Positions 18,134 through 25,469 of a stretch of DNA of 47,566 bases are shown one piece after another. The notes beneath the pieces were generated by a model. The model was not told the DNA's origin and made no database searches. It worked only from the letters and a program-made list of their open reading frames with translations. Source of the stretch: an uncultured Fusobacterium sp. (GTDB taxonomy: Bacteria; Fusobacteriota; Fusobacteriia; Fusobacteriales; Fusobacteriaceae); assembly GCA_900542625.1 (NCBI GenBank), contig UQOH01000007.1:1-47566 (forward strand), written 5' to 3'. The position numbers and the translations under genes are program-made. Every line of letters begins with the position of its first letter. The first letter of the stretch is position 1.

Positions 18134-18520
18134 ATGTCAGATAAAAGTCACAGTTATAAAATGATTTTAGTAAATATAAACGAATCTCAAAAAAGCAGAC
18201 TTGAAAATTTCTTTGAAGAAATAAGATTTTATTATTATACAGTACAGAAGAAAATAGAAAGCGTGTGGGATGTAAAAATAAAACATAAAAATTCTCTTAC
18301 ATGGCCGGGAACAGATTGTACATTCATTTTAAGTGTTCCTGAAAAACATTTGGATAAGATGCTGAGATATTTAAAAACTTTCAGAATGTCTCTTCCTCAT
18401 GGAATAATTATGACTGCAGGAATTATTCCTATGGACAGGGTTATTATAGATTTTCTTAATGAAGATATTGTACCTGATGAGGTTCTTTTAGAAAAACTTA
18501 AGAAAAAACATAAAAAATAG
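18134..18520 (+). CDS. Small transporter-associated protein (PG0541-like)
   Basis: A 128-aa soluble protein at the end of the RND operon, 16 bp after the pump gene and behind GGAG. It resembles the small proteins often found downstream of RND pumps in Bacteroidetes and relatives (PG0541 family), with a likely ferredoxin-like/PII-type fold. Features seen: MILVNINESQKSRLENFFEE, WDVKIKHKNSLTWPGTDCTFILSV (WPGT is family-like) and a hydrophobic RVIIDFL end. No signal peptide or membrane segment. Function unknown; a cytosolic regulator of the pump is possible. Confidence 0.6.
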   Translation: MSDKSHSYKMILVNINESQKSRLENFFEEIRFYYYTVQKKIESVWDVKIKHKNSLTWPGTDCTFILSVPEKHLDKMLRYLKTFRMSLPHGIIMTAGIIPMDRVIIDFLNEDIVPDEVLLEKLKKKHKK

Positions 18521-18536
18521 TTTTAGCTCCCTATGA

Positions 18537-18586
18537 ACTGTACCTGAAATTTCAGAAAGTTTAGGGTTTTAGGTATAGTCTTTTTT
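18537..18586 (+). terminator. Intrinsic terminator of the RND operon
   Basis: Arms ACTGTACCT (18537-18545) and AGGTATAGT (18571-18579), nine pairs with one G-U, then six T. Confidence 0.8.
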
Positions 18587-18593
18587 ATACAAG

Positions 18594-18636
18594 GTAAAAA
18601 AATATAGCTGCTGGGTTTTTATTCAGCAGCTATATT
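18594..18636 (-). terminator. Terminator of the small minus-strand gene
   Basis: Perfect stem AATATAGCTGCTG (18601-18613) with CAGCAGCTATATT (18624-18636). On the minus strand it is followed by seven T, so it ends the transcript of the frameshifted gene. It could act both ways. Confidence 0.8.
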
Positions 18637-18639
18637 ATA

Positions 18640-18956
18640 TTATTTTATAAATTCATTTGTTACATCTTTTACGAAAAATCCCGGATATTTTTCATTAACA
18701 AATTTTTCTCCGTAAGTTTGTGTTTCTCTGATAAATCTTTCTACAAGTTCATAGTTTCCAAGTTGTTTTATAGCTGTTTCAACTATAAGAAGTTTCTTTA
18801 TATCTGCTTTTTTATTGTTTCTCCATTAAATTCAAATTCATCTTTTGCAGAAAATGGAGCTGATACCTTCTCTATCACTTCTTCTTTGTTTCCAAAATTT
18901 AACCAGTTTTTCACCTCATTATTATTTTTCATTTCAATAAAAGCGCTGTAATACAT
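18640..18956 (-). pseudogene. Small gene split by a -1 frame change (frameshifted or programmed)
   Basis: From ATG 18956, behind GGAGGG, the reading frame runs 52 codons (MYYSAFIEMKNNNEVKNWLN ... NGETIKKQI) to a TAA at 18800-18798. The -1 frame continues without a stop as ADIKKLLIVETAIKQLG ... FVKDVTNEFIK to TAA at 18642-18640, giving a natural 105-aa protein if joined. The joint is at AAAAAAG (18813-18807) in the exact phase A_AAA_AAG, with GGAG 7 nt upstream. This may be one lost A in an A-run, a sequencing error, or programmed -1 frameshifting as in dnaX. The family was not recognised. A consensus promoter and a strong terminator flank it, so it is expressed. Confidence 0.6.
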
Positions 18957-18997
18957 ATTTCCCTCCATTTTGCAGTTATTTATTCTTTACTAATATG

Positions 18998-19026
18998 AGT
19001 ATATATTTTTTGTTTTCACTTGTCAA
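18998..19026 (-). promoter_or_regulatory. Consensus promoter of the frameshifted gene
   Basis: On the minus strand TTGACA (19026-19021), exactly 17 bp, and TATACT (19003-18998). This is the best -35/-10 match in the window. Confidence 0.8.
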
Positions 19027-19036
19027 CACTATATAA

Positions 19037-19198
19037 AAATCTGAGATAAAATTCTCGATTTTAAAAATATCTGCGTAGTTTATGCAGCGAGTTCATCGTA
19101 AAAAACGATATGTCTGAACGAAGTGAGTTTATCGTTTTTAGATGAATGAGCAATATAAACAGCTGATATTTTTTCTAAGAGAATTTTATCTCAGATTT
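19037..19198. repeat. Dispersed palindromic repeat, copy A (162 bp)
   Basis: Perfect 20-bp terminal inverted repeats, AAATCTGAGATAAAATTCTC at 19037-19056 and its complement at 19179-19198. The interior is an imperfect long palindrome with nested hairpins (ATCGTAAAAAACGAT) and arms AATATCTGCGTAGTTTAT / ATATAAACAGCTGATATT. It matches copy B at 41324-41485 in inverted orientation over its whole length. No ORF and no clear target duplication. It lies just past deoC and may end that transcript. Confidence 0.85.
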
Positions 19199-19212
19199 AA
19201 ATTTATTGTATA

Positions 19213-19887
19213 TTAGTATGAATTATCGTTTACAGGTGCTCCTGCTTTTGCAATTTTAACAAGTCTGCTTGTTCCAAGTCTGTCTGCTCCAAGTTCCATA
19301 AACTTTTCTGCGTCATCAAAAGATGAAATTCCTCCGGCAGCTTTTATTTTAACATTTGCTCCAACATGTTTTTTCATAAGAGCCACATCATCAAATGTTG
19401 CTCCTCCAGTAGAAAATCCTGTGGAAGTTTTAATATATTCTGCTCCTGAATTAGTTACAATTTCACACATTTTTATTTTTTCTTCTTCAGTTAAAAGGCA
19501 AGTTTCAATTATTACTTTTAAAATTTTTCCATTGCATGCCTCATGGATTTTTCTTATATCCTCTTCAACTAAATCATATTTTTTATCTCTTAAAAGCCCC
19601 ATATTGATAACCATATCAATTTCGTCAGCTCCATTTGCTATTGCATCTTTAGTTTCAAAAACTTTAACAGCAGTAGTGCTGTACCCGTTAGGGAAACCTA
19701 TTACTGTACATATAGCAAGTTTATCTCCAACATATTCCTTAGCTTGTTTTACATAAGATGCAGGAATACATGCTGATGCTGTTTTATATTTCACTGCATC
19801 ATCTAAAATCTCTTTTATTTCTGCCCATGTTGCAGTCTGTCCTAAAAGTGTGTGGTCAACAGCTGCAAATATTTTTTCTCTATTCAT
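19213..19887 (-). CDS. deoC: Deoxyribose-phosphate aldolase
   Basis: Cleaves 2-deoxyribose 5-phosphate to glyceraldehyde 3-phosphate and acetaldehyde, the last step of deoxynucleoside breakdown. The 224 aa match the bacterial DeoC length. Schiff-base Lys153 lies in YIKTSTGF, the proton-relay Lys182 in VKIKAAGGI, and the DEIDMVINMG segment supplies the conserved Asp. Last gene of the salvage operon, 23 bp after deoB. Confidence 0.96.
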   Translation of the reverse strand: MNREKIFAAVDHTLLGQTATWAEIKEILDDAVKYKTASACIPASYVKQAKEYVGDKLAICTVIGFPNGYSTTAVKVFETKDAIANGADEIDMVINMGLLRDKKYDLVEEDIRKIHEACNGKILKVIIETCLLTEEEKIKMCEIVTNSGAEYIKTSTGFSTGGATFDDVALMKKHVGANVKIKAAGGISSFDDAEKFMELGADRLGTSRLVKIAKAGAPVNDNSY

Positions 19888-19910
19888 TTTAATCTCCTTC
19901 TAACTTTCAA

Positions 19911-21101
19911 CTAAATTAATTTTTCAAGAATAGAAGTTCCTATTGTGTTTTCAGGCATTTTTACTTCAAAGTTGTCTGCAATAGTTGCTCCTATCACTGC
20001 AAAAGTAGAGGCTCTTTCAAGCTGCCCATTTCCTTCCATTGAAGGTGAATAAGCTATAAAAGGAACTCTTTCTCTTGTGTGGTCTGTTCCTGTATATGTA
20101 GGATCATTCCCATGGTCTGCTGTTATTATTAAAAGATCGTCTTCTTTTAATTTTTCTAAAAATTCTCCAAGTTTCACATCAAATTTTTCTAACTCTTCAG
20201 CATAACCTTTTGGATCTCTTCTGTGTCCCCAAAGAGCATCAAAATCAACAAGGTTTACATAGCAAAGCCCTGTAAAATCTTTGTCTGCTATCTCTATTGT
20301 CTGTTCCATTCCGTGAACAGAACTTTTTGATTTATATGCTTCTGTTATTCCCTCTGTATCAAAAATATCATTTATTTTTCCAACAGATATTACATCAAAA
20401 TTATTTTCTTTTAAAGCATCAAGAGCTGTTCTTCCATATGGCTTTAAGGCATAGTCATGACGGTTGCTTGTACGTTTAAACTCTCCTTTTTTTCTTCCAA
20501 CATATGGTCTTGCTATAATTCTTCCAACTTTCCATTCATCTTTCATTGTAAGCTCTCTTGCAATTTCACAGCATCTGTACAGCTCTTCAAGTCCGAAAGT
20601 TTCTTCGTTCCCACATATCTGAAGTACAGAATCTGCTGAAGTATACACAATCATATTTCCTGTTGCAATCTCTTCCTCTGCAAGTTCATCAAGAATTTCT
20701 GTTCCGCTGGCACTTTTGTTTCCTATAACTTTATGTCCTGTTCTTTTTTCAAGCTCTTCTATAAGCTCTTTTGGAAAACCTGTATCAGTAAATGTCTGAA
20801 AAGGTTTGTCTATGTTAAGCCCCATCATTTCCCAGTGACCTGTCATAGTATCTTTTCCCACACTTGTTTCATTCATTTCCATAAAATATCCTAAAGGCTT
20901 TTCAACAGAAGGAACATTTTTCATAGGATGGAGATTTGCCATTCCAAGTTTCTGTAAGTTTGGAATATTAAATTTCTCTACTGACTGAGATATATGTCCA
21001 AGTGTATCAACACCAATATCTCCAAATTTTTCAGAATCATCCATTGCTCCAATTCCAAGTGAATCTACAACTATCGTAAATATTCTTTTATATTTTTTCA
21101 T
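19911..21101 (-). CDS. deoB: Phosphopentomutase
   Basis: Interconverts (deoxy)ribose 1-phosphate and 5-phosphate, linking nucleoside phosphorolysis to deoC and the pentose phosphate pathway. The protein is 396 aa of the alkaline-phosphatase-like fold, with metal-binding motifs at the N-terminus (IVVDSLGIGAMDD) and C-terminus (ITADHGNDPTYTGTDHTRE), and the phospho-Thr region GKDTMTGHWEM. It lies 23 bp from deoD and from deoC. Confidence 0.97.
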   Translation of the reverse strand: MKKYKRIFTIVVDSLGIGAMDDSEKFGDIGVDTLGHISQSVEKFNIPNLQKLGMANLHPMKNVPSVEKPLGYFMEMNETSVGKDTMTGHWEMMGLNIDKPFQTFTDTGFPKELIEELEKRTGHKVIGNKSASGTEILDELAEEEIATGNMIVYTSADSVLQICGNEETFGLEELYRCCEIARELTMKDEWKVGRIIARPYVGRKKGEFKRTSNRHDYALKPYGRTALDALKENNFDVISVGKINDIFDTEGITEAYKSKSSVHGMEQTIEIADKDFTGLCYVNLVDFDALWGHRRDPKGYAEELEKFDVKLGEFLEKLKEDDLLIITADHGNDPTYTGTDHTRERVPFIAYSPSMEGNGQLERASTFAVIGATIADNFEVKMPENTIGTSILEKLI

Positions 21102-21124
21102 TACTGTACCTCGATTTTTTTTAA

Positions 21125-21835
21125 TTAACAGAATGTTTCAAGAGCTATTTTCATCATGTTGATAAAAGCTGTCTGTCTCTCTTCCGGTGTTGCTTTCTTT
21201 TCTGATGTGAAAGTGTCAGATATTGTTAAAAGACATGCTGCTTTTTTCCCTAAAACTTTTGCATTGTGGAAAAGAGCAAAGCTTTCCATCTCTACACAAG
21301 TGCAGCCGTGTTTTGCACTTATTTCTTTATATCCGTCAACATTGCTTTCAGTATAGAAAACATCACTTGAATGAATTCTGTCCACATGAAGAGGGATATT
21401 AAGTTTTTCAGCTGTTTCAATTATTTTCTTGTTAAGCTCTTCATCAGGATAAGTTACATCTTTATCATATCCGTTTTGAGTTTTTGCAAATGATGATTCA
21501 CTCCAAGCACTTTCAGCCAATACAACATCAAAAAGATCTAATTTATCAACATAAGCTCCTGCTGAACCAACACGAACTATGTTTTCAACTCCATATTGAG
21601 TGTAAAGTTCATATGAATAAATTCCTATTGAAGGCATTCCCATTCCAGATGCCATTACTGTTATCTCTTTTCCTTTATATTCACCTGTAAAAGCAAGCAT
21701 ATTTCTTACTGAGTTTACAAGTCTTACATTTGTAAGAAATGTATCAGCTATAAATTTTGCTCTTAAAGGATCTCCCGGCATTAATACGTTTTTTGCTATT
21801 TCTCCTGCTTTAGCTTGATTATGTGGTGTTGGCAT
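21125..21835 (-). CDS. deoD: Purine-nucleoside phosphorylase, DeoD type
   Basis: Phosphorolysis of purine (deoxy)nucleosides to base and (deoxy)ribose 1-phosphate. 236 aa of the hexameric NP-I family: MPTPHNQAKAGEIA start, phosphate site MPGDPLRAK, VNSVRNMLAFTG, GSGMGMPS-like ASGMGMPSIGIYS, VRVGSAGAY, EMESFALF and the catalytic Asp in TISDTF. It returns guanine and hypoxanthine that could feed the guanine riboswitch controlling purine synthesis. Confidence 0.97.
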   Translation of the reverse strand: MPTPHNQAKAGEIAKNVLMPGDPLRAKFIADTFLTNVRLVNSVRNMLAFTGEYKGKEITVMASGMGMPSIGIYSYELYTQYGVENIVRVGSAGAYVDKLDLFDVVLAESAWSESSFAKTQNGYDKDVTYPDEELNKKIIETAEKLNIPLHVDRIHSSDVFYTESNVDGYKEISAKHGCTCVEMESFALFHNAKVLGKKAACLLTISDTFTSEKKATPEERQTAFINMMKIALETFC

Positions 21836-21854
21836 AATTTTTTACCTCCTCATA

Positions 21855-22253
21855 TTATAAATCGTCGCTTGTAAATGCCATTGGCATTAATTCAACTATA
21901 TTTGTTACAAGAACTTTTTCTCCTGTTCCAAGAACGATAGGAGTATCTTTTTTTAATAACTCAACTAAAACCTGTCTGCATGCTCCGCATGGAGTGATTA
22001 AAGTATTTCCCTGTCCTACTATTGCCATAGATTCAATATCATCTTGACGGTATCCTAAAGAGAATACATGGAAAAGTGCACTTCTTTCTGCACAGTTAGT
22101 AAGTCCGTAAGAGGCGTTTTCTATATTTGCTCCCATATGATATTTTCCGTCTTTAGTTTTTACACATGCTCCAACATGAAAATTTGAATATGGAGCGTAG
22201 GCATTATCCATAGCCTCATAAGCTTTTTTTAATAACTCATTATATTTTTCCAT
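21855..22253 (-). CDS. cdd: Cytidine deaminase
   Basis: Zinc enzyme converting (deoxy)cytidine to (deoxy)uridine for Udp. 132 aa, homotetrameric short type. Zinc ligands Cys54 (CAER, with catalytic Glu56), Cys89 and Cys92 (PCGACRQ) are all present, as is substrate motif NIENASYG. It sits 19 bp before deoD. Confidence 0.97.
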   Translation of the reverse strand: MEKYNELLKKAYEAMDNAYAPYSNFHVGACVKTKDGKYHMGANIENASYGLTNCAERSALFHVFSLGYRQDDIESMAIVGQGNTLITPCGACRQVLVELLKKDTPIVLGTGEKVLVTNIVELMPMAFTSDDL

Positions 22254-22275
22254 TTAATTTTTCTCCTTTTAAATA

Positions 22276-23499
22276 TTAGAACATTGTAATTAATCCAACT
22301 ATCATTGCACTAAGAACACTTACAACAAATCCTCCAATCATTGCTTTAAAAACAAGTCTTGAAAGAACTCCTCTCTTTTCTGGGCAAAGAGCTGCGATTC
22401 CTGCAATACATATTCCCATACTTGAAATATTTGCAAAACCTGCAAGAGAGATTGAAAGTATAAGAGCTGTTCTGTATTCAAGATTTTGAATTACAAGTCC
22501 AAGCTGCTGAAATGCAACAAATTCGTTTAATACAAGTTTGCTTCCTAAAAGCTGTCCTGCAAGAAGAACATCTTCTCCTGAAAGCCCCATGATAAATCCT
22601 AAAGGTGAAAATACATATGAGAATATTTTTTCCAAGCTTAAACTTTCCATTCCCACAAGTCCGCCTGCTGCTCCAAGCATTCCGTTTACAAGAGCAACAA
22701 GTCCGATTATAGCAATCAGAGATCCACCTATTGCCATTGCAGAGTTCATACCGTTCATAGCTCCCTCTGTAACAGCACCGATAAGGTTTTCATTTCCGCC
22801 TTTGTTATCCATGCTTACTTCTTCTATATCTTTTGCCATTTCTATTTCAGGGTAAATTATTTTAGAAATTGCTATACTTCCCATTGGAACAAGTGTACTT
22901 GCAATAAGAAGATATTCCATTGGTATTCCAAGAGCAACATATCCTCCGATTATTGTTGCAGACATACTTCCCATTCCTGAAACAAGAACAACCATGATTT
23001 CACTTTCTGTCATCATTCCAAGATATTTACTTATTAAGATAGGGCTTTCAGTCTGTCCAAGGAACATATTTGCAACAGCAACGAAACTTTCAACCTGTGA
23101 AGTTCCAAGAACTTTCCCAACACCTTTTCCAATAACTTTTACTATGAATCCTAAAATTCCAAGATAGTATAAAGCACCTACAAGTGAAGAAAGGAATACT
23201 ATGTTTCCAAGAACCTGAGTTGCAAAGATAAATCCTGTTGGAGCTCCTGCAAAACCAAGGCTTCCAAACACAAATGATATTCCGTCTTTACCATAATCCA
23301 AAACTCTTGTTACTACATCTGAAACTTTTGATACTACCAATTTTCCTAAAGGGAATTTTACAAGTAAAAAAGCGATAACAAACTGTACTGCAACTGCTTT
23401 TATTATTATTTCTTTTTTAACTGCTTTTCTGTCTTTAGATATAAGAAACATTGCTGCAAGTATTATTACTATTCCTACAATATTTATAATAGCTCTCAT
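22276..23499 (-). CDS. nupC: Concentrative nucleoside transporter
   Basis: Ion-coupled nucleoside importer of the CNT/NupC family (407 aa, about 10 membrane segments). Motifs: FVFGSLGFAGAPTGFIFATQVLGNIVFLSSLV, GQTESPILI (substrate/ion site), MGSMSATIIGGYVALG, NEFVAFQQL and GFANISSMGI. It brings in the nucleosides broken down by the flanking udp, cdd, deoD, deoB and deoC genes of the same operon. Confidence 0.95.
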   Translation of the reverse strand: MRAIINIVGIVIILAAMFLISKDRKAVKKEIIIKAVAVQFVIAFLLVKFPLGKLVVSKVSDVVTRVLDYGKDGISFVFGSLGFAGAPTGFIFATQVLGNIVFLSSLVGALYYLGILGFIVKVIGKGVGKVLGTSQVESFVAVANMFLGQTESPILISKYLGMMTESEIMVVLVSGMGSMSATIIGGYVALGIPMEYLLIASTLVPMGSIAISKIIYPEIEMAKDIEEVSMDNKGGNENLIGAVTEGAMNGMNSAMAIGGSLIAIIGLVALVNGMLGAAGGLVGMESLSLEKIFSYVFSPLGFIMGLSGEDVLLAGQLLGSKLVLNEFVAFQQLGLVIQNLEYRTALILSISLAGFANISSMGICIAGIAALCPEKRGVLSRLVFKAMIGGFVVSVLSAMIVGLITMF

Positions 23500-23531
23500 A
23501 TATTTTTATCTCTCCTATAATGGTCTTGGAA

Positions 23532-24311
23532 TTATTTTCCAGATTCTTTGTCTGCTTTAATTAAATTACGAATTGCCTCAACTGTTACTTTGATTGCTGC
23601 TTCTGTGTCATGGATAACAGGATTTTCAAGTCCAAGTTTTTCTCTCTCTTGGTTTGCCACTACTAAGAAAGATGATCCGACACGAACATTTAAATAACTT
23701 CCTACGATGAATAAAGCTGCTGATTCCATTTCAGATGCTTTACATCCCATTCTTTTCCAAGCTTCCCATTTGCTTTCAAGCTCATAGCTTACTGGTTTTG
23801 TTGAAGGTTCGTGCTGTCCGTAGAAAGCATCTTTACATTGAACAACTCCAACATGGTAAGTTTCATTTAAAGATTTTGCTGCTTTTATAAGAGCGTTTGT
23901 GATGTCTAAGTCTGCAACTGCAGGAAATTCTATTGGAGCATATTCTTTGCTTGTACCTTCCATACGGATAGCACCTGTTGCAATTACTATATCTCCACCC
24001 ATTATTTCTGTCTGCATTCCTCCGCAAGTTCCTACTCTTAAGAATGTATCTGCACCACATCTAACAAGTTCTTCAAGAGCGATAGATGCAGAAGGTCCTC
24101 CGATTCCTGTAGAAGTAACGCTTACTTTTACTCCATCTAAATATCCTGTATAAGTAACATATTCTCTGCTGTCTGCTACTAATTCTGCATTTTCAAAATG
24201 TCTTGCTATTTTTTCGCAACGTTTAGGGTCTCCGGGTAAAATAACATATTTACCTACCTCTCCCTGTCTTAATCCAATGTGATATTGTAAACCTTCTTCT
24301 GCATATTTCAT
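23532..24311 (-). CDS. udp: Uridine phosphorylase
   Basis: NP-I family phosphorylase of 259 aa, cleaving uridine to uracil and ribose 1-phosphate. Seen: QYHIGLRQGEVGKYVILPGDPKRCEKIA (phosphate loop), STGIGGPSASIALEEL, FLRVGTCGGMQ, AFYGQHEP and SEMESAALF. The QxxEG-type pyrimidine specificity cannot be proved, but the context (cdd, nupC) fits uridine. First gene of the operon behind a well-formed promoter and GntR-type operator repeats. Confidence 0.92.
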   Translation of the reverse strand: MKYAEEGLQYHIGLRQGEVGKYVILPGDPKRCEKIARHFENAELVADSREYVTYTGYLDGVKVSVTSTGIGGPSASIALEELVRCGADTFLRVGTCGGMQTEIMGGDIVIATGAIRMEGTSKEYAPIEFPAVADLDITNALIKAAKSLNETYHVGVVQCKDAFYGQHEPSTKPVSYELESKWEAWKRMGCKASEMESAALFIVGSYLNVRVGSSFLVVANQEREKLGLENPVIHDTEAAIKVTVEAIRNLIKADKESGK

Positions 24312-24339
24312 ATTCTATTCCTCCATATTTTTTATTTAG

Positions 24340-24414
24340 ATGTCTAAGTAATTTCATATTGTCTAATAAGTTGTCTATAAAAGTATGTTATCATGCAGAG
24401 TGTTTTAATGTCAA
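24340..24414 (-). promoter_or_regulatory. Promoter and candidate GntR operators of the nucleoside operon
   Basis: On the minus strand TTGACA (24414-24409), 18 bp, and TAACAT (24390-24385). Immediately downstream are repeated TAGACAA-like words: at 24380-24371 and 24366-24359 as a close direct repeat, and a weaker one at 24348-24340. The same word occurs in the gntR promoter, so the neighbouring GntR protein probably represses both. Confidence 0.6.
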
Positions 24415-24452
24415 TCGTTTTTTGAAAAATCTTAACAGTTTTTTATGTTTTT

Positions 24453-25193
24453 TTATTTTCTGTTAACTATAATATGCCCGTATTCCACAGGAATATAGTG
24501 TTTGTTGTAGACAACAGGATTTTTGCTCTTAGTGTATACAGCTTCTCCCAAAAGATAAAATTTCTGCTTTTTTGAAAGATTGTATTTCATTGCTGAAAAA
24601 TTTCCTGCCTCTGAAAAAGTAAGCTGTATAGATGAGTTTTTCGCATCTTTATACAATGTTTTTTCCAAAAATTCAAGAAGCTGATTTTTATCTGCCAAAT
24701 CTATATTTTCTTCGGCTATTGTTTCAATAGGTATTATTGAAAGGGTATATGCCATTCCTTTTCCCTCTGATTTATACCATCTGTCTACAAAAACAACTGC
24801 CGGAGATTTTCTTTTTAATACCTTAGTTGTATAATCTGTTGAAGGTTCAATGCTGAACTCTATCTCTACTTCGTCGATTTTTTCTGTAAGTCCAAGATAA
24901 ACAGGGTGGCTTAAAATTTCCATTCCCTTTTCTTTTTTTACATCAGACTTTATTATAAAATTTCCTTTTCCGTGAATATTTCTTACAATTCCATCTTCCT
25001 GCAAAAGAGACAAAGCCTGTCTTAATGTCATACGGCTGACTCCCATTATTTTTGCCAGTTCAGGTTCAGAGGGAAGTCTTTCTTCTTGCGAAAATTCTCC
25101 CTCTTTTATCATCTCATATAATTTATCGTAAATTGCTACGCATCTTGGAATTTTTTTATTTCCGTTCACAACTTGTCTATTTTTCTCTTCCAT
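24453..25193 (-). CDS. GntR-family (HutC type) repressor of the nucleoside operon
   Basis: Regulator of 246 aa. The N-terminal winged helix (about 15-85; VAIYDKLYEMIKEGEFSQEERLPSEPELAKIMGVSRMTLRQALSLLQEDGIV) is followed by a UTRA ligand domain (about 105-240; FVDRWY, YTLSIIPIE, YNKHYIP). It lies directly upstream of udp in the same direction but the operon has its own promoter. TTGTCTAA/TTAGACAA words in both promoters point to autoregulation and control of nucleoside use. The effector may be a nucleoside or deoxyribose phosphate. Confidence 0.85.
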   Translation of the reverse strand: MEEKNRQVVNGNKKIPRCVAIYDKLYEMIKEGEFSQEERLPSEPELAKIMGVSRMTLRQALSLLQEDGIVRNIHGKGNFIIKSDVKKEKGMEILSHPVYLGLTEKIDEVEIEFSIEPSTDYTTKVLKRKSPAVVFVDRWYKSEGKGMAYTLSIIPIETIAEENIDLADKNQLLEFLEKTLYKDAKNSSIQLTFSEAGNFSAMKYNLSKKQKFYLLGEAVYTKSKNPVVYNKHYIPVEYGHIIVNRK

Positions 25194-25231
25194 AATCCCT
25201 ATTCCTTTTCACTAATTTTATATTATAATTT

Positions 25232-25261
25232 ATTATATAACAATTAGACAACTTTTTTCAA
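25232..25261 (-). promoter_or_regulatory. gntR promoter with internal operator word
   Basis: On the minus strand TTGAAA (25261-25256), 18 bp, TATAAT (25237-25232). TTGTCTAA lies between the boxes (25251-25244), consistent with autorepression. A further TTAGACAA is at 25318-25325. Confidence 0.6.
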
Positions 25262-25335
25262 CAGGAAATGTTTTATAAAAATATTCTTTGCCTGTTTATG
25301 TATGAATGAGCTTGTTTTTAGACAAGTCTTTATCG

Positions 25336-25364
25336 TTGAATATTTTTCACACCTATGATATATT
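25336..25364 (+). promoter_or_regulatory. Candidate promoter of the MATE gene
   Basis: TTGAAT (25336-25341), 17 bp, TATATT (25359-25364). The GntR word TTAGACAA (25318-25325) lies 10 bp upstream, so the same regulator could affect it. Confidence 0.5.
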
Positions 25365-25396
25365 TTAATAAGAGTATATCAACGAGTATATTAATA

Positions 25397-25442
25397 AAAC
25401 TAAGAATAAAATTTTTTTCGTAAAAAATTTTATTCTTAGTTT
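25397..25442. repeat. Near-perfect AT-rich hairpin in the MATE leader
   Basis: Arms of 21 bp (AAACTAAGAATAAAATTTTTT at 25397-25417 and its complement at 25422-25442) around a 4-base loop. The CTAAGAATAAAATT end matches the tip of the repeat at 1-77, so it may be a minimal member of that family. It lies 27 bp before the MATE start and would form a strong leader hairpin. Confidence 0.6.
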
Positions 25443-25469
25443 AAATAGTTATTATTTTGGAGGTTATTT

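Noticed and set aside
18718..18951. 77-codon plus-strand ORF
   Set aside because: It is the opposite strand of the split minus-strand gene, which has a promoter, ribosome binding site and terminator.
19037..19198. CRISPR or tRNA-like structure
   Set aside because: It is one long palindrome with terminal inverted repeats, with no spacer series and no cloverleaf. No CRISPR, tRNA or rRNA was seen in the window.
24425..24470. TTAACAG/CTGTTAA hairpin as a gntR terminator
   Set aside because: Only seven AT-rich pairs with a long loop, partly in the coding region; too weak to call.
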